A DNA stretch of 9,278 bases from positions 1 through 9,278 of the forward strand of contig DJUV01000141.1 in assembly GCA_002440625.1 (NCBI GenBank), given 5' to 3'. The DNA is from Rhodobacteraceae bacterium UBA6273 (lineage in GTDB: Bacteria > Pseudomonadota > Alphaproteobacteria > Rhodobacterales > Rhodobacteraceae). The stretch's first letter is position 1. Each line of letters starts with the position of its first letter. Under the pieces are notes generated by a model. It ran no database searches. It saw only the letters and a list, made by a program, of their open reading frames with translations, and was not told the DNA's origin. Both the position numbers and the translations under genes were made by a program. This document shows, piece after piece, positions 1-6,419 of this stretch.

Positions 1-446
1 ACGAAGGTCGGCAGCGTCTGCATCAGGTCTAGGATCGGGCGCATCGCCGCAAAAAGCCGTGGCCGATGGGCGGCGGCGATGCCGATGGGCACGCCGATCG
101 CCATGCAGACGACACAGGCCGAGAGTACCAGCGTCAGGCTTTCCATCGTCTCTTTCCAGTAGCCCTGGTTGAGGATGAAGAAAAAACCGAGGATCACCAG
201 AAGGCAGGTTTTCCAGCTTCGCTGCAGATACCAGGTGAGCGCCACGAAAAGCGCGATGATGACCAGTGGATGCGGACTTTGCAGCAGCCAGAGGATGCCG
301 TCGATCAGACCTTGCAGGATGTTCGACAGCGCATCGAAAAAGCCTCGGCCGTTTTCCTTGAGCCAGTCGAACATCTGTTTGGCGGTCTTGCCGACAGGTA
401 TCTTGTTGTCGGTCAGCCAGCCCATAGCGCCGGAATGCTCGGTCAT
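1..446 (-). CDS. choW: ChoW choline/betaine ABC transporter permease (N-terminal part)
   Basis: Inner-membrane permease of a choline-specific ABC importer. It should receive choline from ChoX and couple to a ChoV ATPase encoded beyond the left edge. I translated it from the minus strand: 148 codons are visible, beginning MTEHSGAMGWLTDN, and the C-terminal half is cut off. An amphipathic N-terminal stretch (about residues 20-50) is followed by hydrophobic segments at roughly 60-75, 80-93 and 101-125. The last of these runs into a GVPIGIAAAHRP turn and an LDLMQTLPTF motif typical of ProW/OpuAB/ChoW permeases. The ATG at 446 is preceded by a purine-rich GGGGGA site five bases upstream; an in-frame ATG at 425 is a weaker alternative. 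The gene follows choX by 108 bases on the same strand, the usual choX-choW order. Choline rather than betaine specificity is inferred from the ChoX neighbour and the bet genes. Confidence 0.9.
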   Translation of the reverse strand, partial: MTEHSGAMGWLTDNKIPVGKTAKQMFDWLKENGRGFFDALSNILQGLIDGILWLLQSPHPLVIIALFVALTWYLQRSWKTCLLVILGFFFILNQGYWKETMESLTLVLSACVVCMAIGVPIGIAAAHRPRLFAAMRPILDLMQTLPTF

Positions 447-475
447 CCCTGTCCCCCGAAGATGATCGCCAGTTT

Positions 476-543
476 GCCGGCCCGCAGGACTGCGGCGCCG
501 GAGCAGATGCGGACCGGCCCCCGTCGGTTCGATCAGGGGCCGG
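476..543 (-). promoter_or_regulatory. Two hairpins in the choX-choW intercistronic gap
   Basis: Directly visible inverted repeats in the 108-base gap. Bases 514-521 (CCGGCCCC) pair perfectly with 536-543 (GGGGCCGG), giving an 8-bp all-GC stem, plus a G-U pair in the minus-strand RNA, around a 12-base loop. Nearer choW, CCGCAG (482-487) and CTGCGG (490-495) form a second tight stem with flanking CCGG arms at 477-480 and 498-501. Neither is followed by a U-run in the transcript, so neither looks like an intrinsic terminator. The position just after the binding-protein gene suggests an mRNA-stabilising or attenuating structure that favours ChoX over ChoW. That role is inferred. Confidence 0.45.
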
Positions 544-554
544 GTGCGGGTTTT

Positions 555-1490
555 CTACTTCAGCGCGGCTTCGACCGCCGCGACGGCATCGCCGCCGTCT
601 TTCGTGGTGACGCCGTCAAGCCAGGGCTTGATCGCGTCCGGGTTGGCCACGAGCCAGGCCTTGGCGGCATCGTTCGCGTCTTCGCCGTCATTCAGGATCG
701 ACCCCATGATCTCGTTCTCCATCGCCAGCGAGAAGACGAGGTTCTGCAAGAGTTTGCCCTGGTTCGGGCATTCCTTGACATAGCCCGCGCGCGTGTTGGT
801 GTAGACCTCGGCGCCGCCGAAGTTCGGCCCGAAGACGTCGTCGCCGCCGCTGAGATAGGTCAGTTTGTAGTTGGCGTTCATCGGATGGGGTTCCCAGCCG
901 AGGAAGACGACGGGCTTGCCCGCACCGTCCGCGTTGCCGACCTGCGCCAGCATCGCCTGTTCGGAGCTTTCGACAAGCTCGAAGCCGCCGAGGTTGAACT
1001 TGTTGCTGGTGATCATGTCGAGGATCAGCCGGTTGCCGTCGTTGCCGGCCTCGATCCCGTAGATCTTGCCTTCAAGCGCGTCCTTGTGATCGGCAATGTT
1101 GCCGAAGTCACTGATGCCCGCCTCGGCACCGGCGGCATTGGTGGCCAGCGTGTACTTCGCTCCGGTCAGGTTCACGCCGAGAACGTCTATCTTGCCGCCG
1201 TCGCGATAGGGGGCGATGTCGGCTTCCATCGTCGGCATCCAGTTGCCGAGGAATACATCGACGTCGCCCTGTTCGAGGCCGGTATAGGTCACCGGGATCG
1301 ACAGGATCTTGGTCTCCGTCTCATAGCCGAGCGCCTGGAGAATCGTCGAGGTGACGGCGGTGGTCGCGGTGATGTCGGTCCAGCCAACATCCGAGAAGAT
1401 CACCTTGTCGCATCCGGCGGCGAAGGCGGGGGCCGTGGCAAGGCCGAGACCGGCGGCAAGCGCCGTGCCGAGAGTGGCTTTGAAGTTCAT
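555..1490 (-). CDS. choX: ChoX periplasmic choline-binding protein
   Basis: Substrate-binding protein of the Cho ABC importer, delivering choline to ChoW. The product is 311 residues. It starts with a classic Sec signal (K4, a hydrophobic core, cleavage near APAFA-A, about residue 24-25) and continues as an OpuAC/ChoX-type fold. The aromatic box known from Sinorhizobium meliloti ChoX is intact: W37 and D39 in DVGWTD, W84 in LGNWMP, Y113 in TGAKYT, N150 in EAGND and W199 in LGWEPHP, all with a constant offset of six from the published numbering as I recall it. C27 and C241 could form the disulfide described for that family. I chose the ATG at 1490 because it begins the signal peptide and has GGAG six bases upstream. 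The in-frame ATG at 1574 would add 28 non-signal residues and run through the operator-like repeat. The gene is transcribed divergently from betI, leads the cho operon, and has a BetI-like box 19 bases upstream of its start. Confidence 0.95.
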   Translation of the reverse strand: MNFKATLGTALAAGLGLATAPAFAAGCDKVIFSDVGWTDITATTAVTSTILQALGYETETKILSIPVTYTGLEQGDVDVFLGNWMPTMEADIAPYRDGGKIDVLGVNLTGAKYTLATNAAGAEAGISDFGNIADHKDALEGKIYGIEAGNDGNRLILDMITSNKFNLGGFELVESSEQAMLAQVGNADGAGKPVVFLGWEPHPMNANYKLTYLSGGDDVFGPNFGGAEVYTNTRAGYVKECPNQGKLLQNLVFSLAMENEIMGSILNDGEDANDAAKAWLVANPDAIKPWLDGVTTKDGGDAVAAVEAALK

Positions 1491-1508
1491 TTGTTGCTCC
1501 CTGTTTAT

Positions 1509-1530
1509 GTTGATTGATGAGTCAATAAAC
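1509..1530. promoter_or_regulatory. BetI-like operator in front of choX
   Basis: An inverted repeat with core ATTGA-N4-TCAAT (1513-1517 and 1522-1526). Symmetry extends outward to GTT...AAC at both ends with one mismatched pair. It differs from the box at 1641-1662 at only two of 22 positions. It ends 19 bases upstream of the choX ATG, where a bound repressor would block the promoter or early transcription. BetI is the obvious candidate because its gene diverges from here and both genes carry the box. I could not assign a convincing -10/-35 pair for choX. Confidence 0.7.
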
Positions 1531-1597
1531 TTCAACCCCACTCTGGAGCAAGAAGATTCTGATCCATCGGGCATCCCTGGGGTCAGCCTATGACAGA

Positions 1598-1615
1598 AGT
1601 TTCCGCAGGGAAACT
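1598..1615. promoter_or_regulatory. Palindrome between the two BetI-like boxes
   Basis: AGTTTCC (1598-1604) and GGAAACT (1609-1615) form a perfect 7-bp inverted repeat with a four-base spacer, in the middle of the 211-base divergent region. Its sequence is unrelated to the ATTGA-N4-TCAAT boxes, so it could be an operator for a second regulator or simply a DNA/RNA hairpin. No U-run follows on either strand. I do not recognise the motif. Confidence 0.35.
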
Positions 1616-1640
1616 GAAAGCTTCGGTGTCTGTGTGGTTG

Positions 1641-1662
1641 GTTGATTGACGAGTCAATAAAA
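1641..1662. promoter_or_regulatory. BetI-like operator in front of betI
   Basis: Second copy of the repeat near choX, in the same orientation: ATTGA (1645-1649), four bases, TCAAT (1654-1658). In this copy the symmetry extends one pair inward to ATTGAC/GTCAAT. It ends 39 bases upstream of the betI start. This is the expected position for autoregulation of a TetR-family gene and for control of the betI-betA transcript. Assignment to BetI rests on context and on general resemblance to bet regulatory regions. Confidence 0.72.
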
Positions 1663-1674
1663 AACTCCTACGCC
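1646..1674 (+). promoter_or_regulatory. Possible betI promoter overlapping the operator
   Basis: TTGACG at 1646-1651 fits a sigma-70 -35 element and lies inside the BetI-like box. Seventeen bases downstream is TACGCC (1669-1674), a weak -10. If real, bound BetI would occlude the -35. The -10 match is poor, so this is only a candidate. Confidence 0.25.
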
Positions 1675-1701
1675 TAATGATCTGGCAGGGAAGGTGGTGC
1701 G

Positions 1702-2283
1702 ATGCCGAAGGTGGGAATGGAGCCGATCCGGCGCGCCGCGCTCGTCAAGGCGACGATCACGGAGATCGGGCGCACGGGATCCTTGGATGTGACGGTCAGC
1801 AAGATCGCCAAGCGCGCGGGCATGTCCTCGGCGCTGGCGCACCATTACTTCGGCTCCAAGGAACAGATATTCCTCGCCGCCATGCGACATATCCTGACGC
1901 TTTACGGCGCCGAGGTGCGGGGCGCGCTGGCCGCCGCCGACGGCCCGGAAGAGCGGTTGCGCGCCGTTGTTCGGGCCAGCTTCGGCAGCGGCAGCTTCCG
2001 GCGCGAGGTGGCGGGTGCCTGGCTCAATTTCTACGTCCTTGCCCAGACTCAAGCTGAGGCGCGGAGGCTCTTGTCGGTCTACCAGAGGCGGCTCAGGTCG
2101 AACCTCTTGCACGGTCTTAAGCCGCTGATCGGCGAGCGTGCCGAAGTGGTGGCGCAGGGCGTCGGCGCGATGATCGACGGGCTTTACATCCGCGAGGTGC
2201 TGAAGGGCGGAACCCCTGATGGTGCTGCGGCGGCAAGCCTCGTCTGGGGGCACCTTCGTCGCGAGATGGGCCTGAAGGCGTGA
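1702..2283 (+). CDS. betI: BetI, TetR-family choline-responsive repressor
   Basis: A transcriptional repressor of choline uptake and oxidation genes, relieved by choline in characterised relatives. The product is 193 residues, against about 195 for Escherichia coli BetI. The N-terminus [11 protein letters not shown] matches the distinctive BetI start (MPKLGMQSIRR). The TetR helix-turn-helix lies at about residues 31-50 ([21 protein letters not shown]), with the usual HYF-x-x-K recognition-helix end. The C-terminal ligand domain carries BetI-like stretches such as AWLNFYVLA (residues 106-114), RRLRSNLL (129-136) and [11 protein letters not shown] (155-165). The ATG at 1702 has AGGGAAGG/AAGGTGG 4-7 bases upstream. 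betA follows 41 bases after the stop with no betB between, so the two are probably co-transcribed. The box at 1641-1662 suggests autoregulation. Confidence 0.95.
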   Translation: MPKVGMEPIRRAALVKATITEIGRTGSLDVTVSKIAKRAGMSSALAHHYFGSKEQIFLAAMRHILTLYGAEVRGALAAADGPEERLRAVVRASFGSGSFRREVAGAWLNFYVLAQTQAEARRLLSVYQRRLRSNLLHGLKPLIGERAEVVAQGVGAMIDGLYIREVLKGGTPDGAAAASLVWGHLRREMGLKA

Positions 2284-2324
2284 CTGCCGCCGGCGTGAAA
2301 GCAGAAGAAACGGAAGGAAGCGGT

Positions 2325-3980
2325 ATGGCCATGAAGGCCGAATATGTGATCGTGGGCGCAGGCTCCGCCGGCTGTGCGCTGGCCTACCGGCTGGCCGAGG
2401 CTGGCAAAGACGTCATCGTCATCGAACATGGCGGCTCGGACGCCGGCCCCTTCATCCAGATGCCGGGCGCGCTGTCCTATCCGATGAACATGGGGCTTTA
2501 TGACTGGGGCCTGCATTCCGAACCCGAGCCGCATCTTGGCGGGCGGGTGCTGGCCACGCCGCGCGGCAAGGTGATCGGCGGCTCATCCTCGATCAACGGC
2601 ATGGTCTTCGTGCGCGGCCACGCCATGGACTTCGACCATTGGGCCGAGACGGGCGCGGCGGGCTGGGCCTATGCCGACGTGCTGCCCTATTTCAAGCGCA
2701 TGGAAACCTGGCACGGCGACGGCGACACCACCTATCGCGGCACCTCCGGTCCCTTGCATGTGACGCGCGGGCCGCGGAGCAATCCGCTTTTTCATGCCTT
2801 CGTCGAGGCCGGGAAGCAGGCGGGTTACGAGGTCACGGAAGACTACAACGGCGAAAAGCAGGAAGGTTTCGGCGCGATGGAGGCGACGATCTGGCGCGGT
2901 CGCCGCTGGTCTGCAGCCAATGCCTATCTCCGCCCGGCGCTGAAGCGAAAGAACTGCACGCTGGTTCGGGCGCTGGCGCGCAAGGTGGTGATCCGCGACG
3001 GCCGCGCCGTGGGCGTTGAGGTGGAGCGTGGCGGCAAGGTCGAGGTGATCGGCGCCGGGGCCGAGGTGATCCTCTCGGCATCCTCGATCAACACGCCGAA
3101 GCTCCTGATGCTGTCGGGCATCGGGCCTGCCGCAGAGCTGGCGCAGCACGGCATTGACGTTCTGGCCGACAGGCCCGGAGTCGGTGCCAATCTCCAGGAC
3201 CATATGGAGATCTACATGCAGTTCGCCTCGCTCCAGCCGGTGACGCTCTACAAATACTGGAACCTCTGGGGCAAGGCCTTCGTCGGCGCGCAGTGGCTCC
3301 TGACCGGGACCGGGCTTGGCGCCTCGAACCAGTTCGAAAGCGCGGCCTTCATCCGTTCGGACAAGGGCATCGACTATCCCGATATCCAGTACCATTTCCT
3401 GCCCATCGCCGTCCGCTACGACGGCAAGGTCGCGGCGGAGGGCCACGGCTTTCAGGCCCATGTCGGCCCGATGCGGTCGAAATCGCGCGGCGCGGTCACG
3501 CTGCGTTCCGGCGATCCGAAGGACGCGCCGGTGATCCGCTTCAACTACATGAGCCATCCCGACGACTGGGCCGAGTTCCGCAAGTGTATCCGGCTGACCC
3601 GCGAGATCTTCGCGCAGGAGGCGTTCAAGCCCTTCGTGAAGCACGAGATCCAGCCTGGGGCGGGGGTCGAGACGGACGACGAGATCGACGCCTTCATCCG
3701 CGAGCATGCCGAAAGCGCCTATCACCCCTGCGGTACCGCGCGGATCGGGCGGCGTGACGATCCTATGGCGGTGGTCGACCCGGAATGCCGGGTGATCGGC
3801 GTCGAGGGCCTGCGGGTCGCCGACAGCTCGATCTTCCCGCGCGTTACCAACGGCAACCTCAACGCCCCGTCGATCATGACCGGCGAAAAAGTCGCCGATC
3901 ATGTGCTGGGCAAGGGCATGCTTGCGCCGGCCAACCTCGCGCCGTGGACGAGCCCCCGCTGGAAGGCCGCGCAGCGCTGA
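2325..3980 (+). CDS. betA: BetA choline dehydrogenase (GMC oxidoreductase)
   Basis: An FAD-dependent, usually membrane-associated dehydrogenase that oxidises choline to betaine aldehyde; characterised BetA can also oxidise the aldehyde to glycine betaine. The product is 551 residues (family about 550-560). The FAD dinucleotide motif GAGSAG is at 11-16 with the acidic E34 at the second strand end. GMC signature 1 ([15 protein letters not shown]) is near 79-93, and signature 2 ([16 protein letters not shown]) is near 253-268. The catalytic region AYHPCGT places H467 as the base, and [11 protein letters not shown] places N511 as its partner. A BetA-like middle section, [14 protein letters not shown] and IQYHFLP, is present. 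The ATG at 2325 has GGAAGGAAG just upstream. The frame is open back to a GTG at 2280 overlapping the betI stop, but that 15-residue extension lacks family features. Another GMC alcohol dehydrogenase is possible but unlikely given betI and cho neighbours. Confidence 0.95.
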   Translation: MAMKAEYVIVGAGSAGCALAYRLAEAGKDVIVIEHGGSDAGPFIQMPGALSYPMNMGLYDWGLHSEPEPHLGGRVLATPRGKVIGGSSSINGMVFVRGHAMDFDHWAETGAAGWAYADVLPYFKRMETWHGDGDTTYRGTSGPLHVTRGPRSNPLFHAFVEAGKQAGYEVTEDYNGEKQEGFGAMEATIWRGRRWSAANAYLRPALKRKNCTLVRALARKVVIRDGRAVGVEVERGGKVEVIGAGAEVILSASSINTPKLLMLSGIGPAAELAQHGIDVLADRPGVGANLQDHMEIYMQFASLQPVTLYKYWNLWGKAFVGAQWLLTGTGLGASNQFESAAFIRSDKGIDYPDIQYHFLPIAVRYDGKVAAEGHGFQAHVGPMRSKSRGAVTLRSGDPKDAPVIRFNYMSHPDDWAEFRKCIRLTREIFAQEAFKPFVKHEIQPGAGVETDDEIDAFIREHAESAYHPCGTARIGRRDDPMAVVDPECRVIGVEGLRVADSSIFPRVTNGNLNAPSIMTGEKVADHVLGKGMLAPANLAPWTSPRWKAAQR

Positions 3981-4048
3981 GCCGCCCCTTCCGGGCCGCC
4001 GCCGCCGCGCGCTATGATCGGCGCGGGACGGCGACGGAGGTTCAGGGC

Positions 4049-4576
4049 ATGGACGACAAGGTAAGGGAACTGGCGGAGCGGCTTCTGAGCCGGGGCTATG
4101 ACGATCTGCCAGCACGCGAGCAAAAGGTGCTGCGCCGGATCGCCGCCCGGACGGCGATCGCCAGCAACTTCAACGAACGCTACGACCAGCAGCTGAGCTT
4201 TGGCGAGCGGGTGGCGGACCGGGTCGCGGCCTTTGGCGGCTCGTGGAGCTTCATTATCATCTTTTCGGTGGTCATCGTGCTTTGGGTCATCGCCAATGCC
4301 TGGCTGATGACGCGGCCCGCCGACCCCTATCCATTTGTCTTCCTGAACCTGATCCTGTCGATGCTGGCGGCGATCCAGGCGCCGGTCATCATGATGTCGC
4401 AGAACCGTCAGGCCGCGAAGGACCGGCTTGAGGCGGCGCATGACTACGAGGTCAACCTCAAGGCCGAGCTTGAGATCCTGAGCCTGCACGAGAAGGTAGA
4501 TGACATCCGGGTGCGGCAGCTTGAGGACATCTGCCTGCGGCTTGAGGCGAAGATGGATAGTCTCACACGGGGCTGA
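4049..4576 (+). CDS. DUF1003 inner-membrane protein
   Basis: A 175-residue member of the DUF1003 family; its biochemical role is unknown to me. The N-terminus is soluble and charged, with NFNERYDQQLSFGERVADRVA near residues 40-60, the family's characteristic lead-in. Two membrane helices follow at about 66-86 (WSFIIIFSVVIVLWVIANAW) and 95-116 (PFVFLNLILSMLAAIQAPVI), then the family motif MMSQNRQAAKDR (115-126). A heptad-rich tail (about 125-172) is likely a cytoplasmic coiled coil. The ATG at 4049 has GGAGG eight bases upstream; the frame is open far upstream, but that part lies inside betA. It starts 68 bases after betA and may be read from the same transcript, but nothing links it to choline metabolism. 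Its stop is one base from the stop of the convergent pabC. Confidence 0.9.
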   Translation: MDDKVRELAERLLSRGYDDLPAREQKVLRRIAARTAIASNFNERYDQQLSFGERVADRVAAFGGSWSFIIIFSVVIVLWVIANAWLMTRPADPYPFVFLNLILSMLAAIQAPVIMMSQNRQAAKDRLEAAHDYEVNLKAELEILSLHEKVDDIRVRQLEDICLRLEAKMDSLTRG

Positions 4577-4577
4577 G

Positions 4578-5198
4578 TCAGAGCGTCGCCGGAATCAGCC
4601 CTCGCAGCGAATTGCCCATCCAGAGGCGCGCGCGCGGCAGGTCTTCGGCGCTGAGGACCGCCTCATGCGCCTCACCGGTCGCCAGAAGCGCGCCGCGCAG
4701 GATGCCGGGCAGGCAGCCGGACGCGCGGGGCGGTGTCCTTAGCCCGCCGCCGAGGTCGAAGAAGAGGTTGCTGATGGTGCCTTCGCATACCTCATCCCTT
4801 TCGTTGAGAAAGAGCGCCTCGTCGATGCCTTGGGGCAGGGCGGCGCGGGTCCGGTCGTAAACTGCGCGCTCCGTCGTCTTGTGGCGAAGGCTGGGGTCGT
4901 CGGGGTCGAGCCTTTCGGGCGCGATCATCAGGCGCCACTCGGTGGGGTTGGCGGCCAATGGTCCGGTGGTCAGGTCGACATCGCCGTTCCGGCCGATGGA
5001 GAGGCGTACCCGCAGGGGCGTGGGGTCCTTGATCGACGCCAGCGCGTGGTCGACGGCACCCTGGTCCCAGGTGAAACCAAGTGCTGCGGCCGAGGCGCGG
5101 GCGCGGCCAAGATGCGCGCCGGCCCGGCGAAAGCCGGTGCCGTCCCAGCCGAAGGTCTCGATCAGCCGCGTGTCAGGGCGGCAAAACGTGCTTTCCAC
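4578..5198 (-). CDS. pabC: Aminodeoxychorismate lyase (class IV PLP aminotransferase fold)
   Basis: A PLP enzyme expected to split 4-amino-4-deoxychorismate into p-aminobenzoate and pyruvate for folate synthesis in the cytoplasm. The product is 206 residues, short beside the roughly 270 of Escherichia coli PabC, but it keeps the core: LIETFGWDGTGFRRAGAHL (residues 12-30), the PLP lysine K107 in RHKTTERAVYDR, EALFLNERDEVCEGTISNLFF (127-147) with E139, SGCLPGILR (160-168) and NSLRGLIPA near the end. The start is a GTG at 5198 with GAGGAA five bases upstream, inside the end of pabB; a stop codon lies just upstream in frame, so no earlier start is possible. The 37-base overlap with pabB implies translational coupling and argues for PabC over D-amino-acid or branched-chain transaminase relatives. 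The compact length may reflect a minimal alphaproteobacterial form. Confidence 0.88.
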   Translation of the reverse strand: MESTFCRPDTRLIETFGWDGTGFRRAGAHLGRARASAAALGFTWDQGAVDHALASIKDPTPLRVRLSIGRNGDVDLTTGPLAANPTEWRLMIAPERLDPDDPSLRHKTTERAVYDRTRAALPQGIDEALFLNERDEVCEGTISNLFFDLGGGLRTPPRASGCLPGILRGALLATGEAHEAVLSAEDLPRARLWMGNSLRGLIPATL

Positions 5199-6295
5199 AG
5201 GGCTTCCTCATATTCACCCTCGGCGGTCGAATCCGCGACGATGCCGCCGCCCACGCCAAATGCTACCTCGCCCTCATCGTAAAGCGTCAGCGTGCGGATC
5301 GCCACGTTGAAGCGTGCCGCACCATCGGGCGCGATCCAGCCCATCGCGCCGCAATAGGCGCCGCGCGGCCCGGCCTCGAGTTCGCGGATGATCTCCATGG
5401 CGCGGATCTTCGGCGCGCCCGTGATGGACCCGCAGGGATAGATCGCCCGGAAGATCGCCGAAGGTGTGGTGCCGGGCTGAAGCGCGCCGGTCACGCGGCT
5501 GACCATCTGATGCACCGTCACATAGGATTCGATGGCGAAAAGCTCCGGCACCCGGACGGTTCCGACGCGGCAGATGCGGGAGATATCATTGCGAAGAAGA
5601 TCAACGATCATAAGATTTTCAGCGCGGTTCTTCAGGCTTTGCTGTAACTCCATCCTCAGCGCCGCATCATGCGCGGGGTTGGAGGCGCGGGGGGCGGTGC
5701 CCTTCATTGGCCGCGTCTCGATCCGCCCGCCTTGGTTCGTCTCGAAGAACAACTCCGGCGAGCGTGAGATCAGCCCCGGCAGGCCGGGGAGCGCCGCATA
5801 GCCGCCATATCCCACCGGCTGCCGTGCCCGAAGCGCGCCGTAAAGCCCGAGCGCGGAACCTGAGCGCCGCGCCCGCATCTGCATGGTCAGGTTGGCCTGA
5901 TAGATGTCGCCCGCCGCGATATAGTCGAGGATGCGGGCGATGGCCCTGCCATGTTCCTCCGCGTTCCAGGCCGTTTCGGCGGCAGTGAGCCCGGCCTCCG
6001 CCGCCTCTGCCCCGGCCCGCGTCAGGAGGTCGCCGCCCGCCAGTGGCGCGTCGTAGACACCGAACGCCAGCAGCGGCAGGCGGCGGTGTTCGGGCATCAG
6101 CGGCAGAAGCCGCGGCTCAAGCGCATAGCCTGCCTCGTAACTGAGGAATCCGGCGGTCCAGAGCCCGTCGCGCGCGGCACGGTCGAGCGCCTCCAGCGCC
6201 GGGGCGACTTCCTCGGCGCTGTCGGCCCGGATCACGCGGCGCGCCCGGTCGAAAAGAACCGGCTGCGCCTTGGGGCCGAATTCAAGAAGGATCAT
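5162..6295 (-). CDS. pabB: Aminodeoxychorismate synthase component I
   Basis: Converts chorismate to 4-amino-4-deoxychorismate using ammonia, normally supplied by PabA, which is not in this window. From the ATG at 6295 the product is 377 residues and is a component-I-only form with no fused glutaminase. Motifs in order: FLSYEAGYALEP (50-61), RPMKGTAPR (195-203) with K198, the lysine that separates PabB from anthranilate synthase, ENLMIVDLLRND (226-237), H262 in TVHQMVS, YPCGSITGAPKIRAMEII (286-303), and GVGGGIVADS (347-356). The start was set by the MILLEFGP opening. An in-frame ATG at 6385 has a better AAGGA site and would add 30 residues of no recognisable domain, so the start is uncertain. 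The stop lies within pabC. Upstream is the ScfR-like gene on the same strand, 124 bases away. Confidence 0.93.
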   Translation of the reverse strand: MILLEFGPKAQPVLFDRARRVIRADSAEEVAPALEALDRAARDGLWTAGFLSYEAGYALEPRLLPLMPEHRRLPLLAFGVYDAPLAGGDLLTRAGAEAAEAGLTAAETAWNAEEHGRAIARILDYIAAGDIYQANLTMQMRARRSGSALGLYGALRARQPVGYGGYAALPGLPGLISRSPELFFETNQGGRIETRPMKGTAPRASNPAHDAALRMELQQSLKNRAENLMIVDLLRNDISRICRVGTVRVPELFAIESYVTVHQMVSRVTGALQPGTTPSAIFRAIYPCGSITGAPKIRAMEIIRELEAGPRGAYCGAMGWIAPDGAARFNVAIRTLTLYDEGEVAFGVGGGIVADSTAEGEYEEALWKARFAALTRG

Positions 6296-6419
6296 CTCTC
6301 GCCCGCGCGCCCTTTGGAATCGTGGAGGGAAAGTGGCCCCGGACGGGCTGACGCGCAAGTGCGATGCCGTCGCTTTGTCCCCCATTCGCGTCCTTGCCGG
6401 CGTTTGCCGAAGGCGTTGC

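Noticed and set aside
66..1517. 483-codon open frame on the plus strand opposite choX and choW
   Set aside because: It has no recognisable domain, is rich in Arg/Gly/Asp low-complexity sequence, and lies antisense to two clearly identified genes. Long antisense frames are common in high-GC DNA.
2280..2324. GTG start for betA overlapping the betI stop (GTGA)
   Set aside because: It would add 15 residues before the FAD-binding strand with no family match. The ATG at 2325 has a strong GGAAGG site and yields a normal length.
4005..4026. CCGCGC...GCGCGG stem between betA and the DUF1003 gene as a terminator
   Set aside because: It is only a 6-bp stem with a 10-base loop and no T-run, in sequence where GC repeats arise easily.
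2583..4115. 510-codon open frame on the minus strand opposite betA
   Set aside because: It is the antisense shadow of an intact GMC oxidoreductase; the composition is Arg/His/Asp-rich with no domain or membrane pattern.
6391..6418. Imperfect hairpin after the ScfR stop (minus strand CCTTCGGC-AAAC-GCCG-GC-AAGG) as a terminator
   Set aside because: The stem has a bulge and no U-tract, so I cannot support intrinsic termination here.
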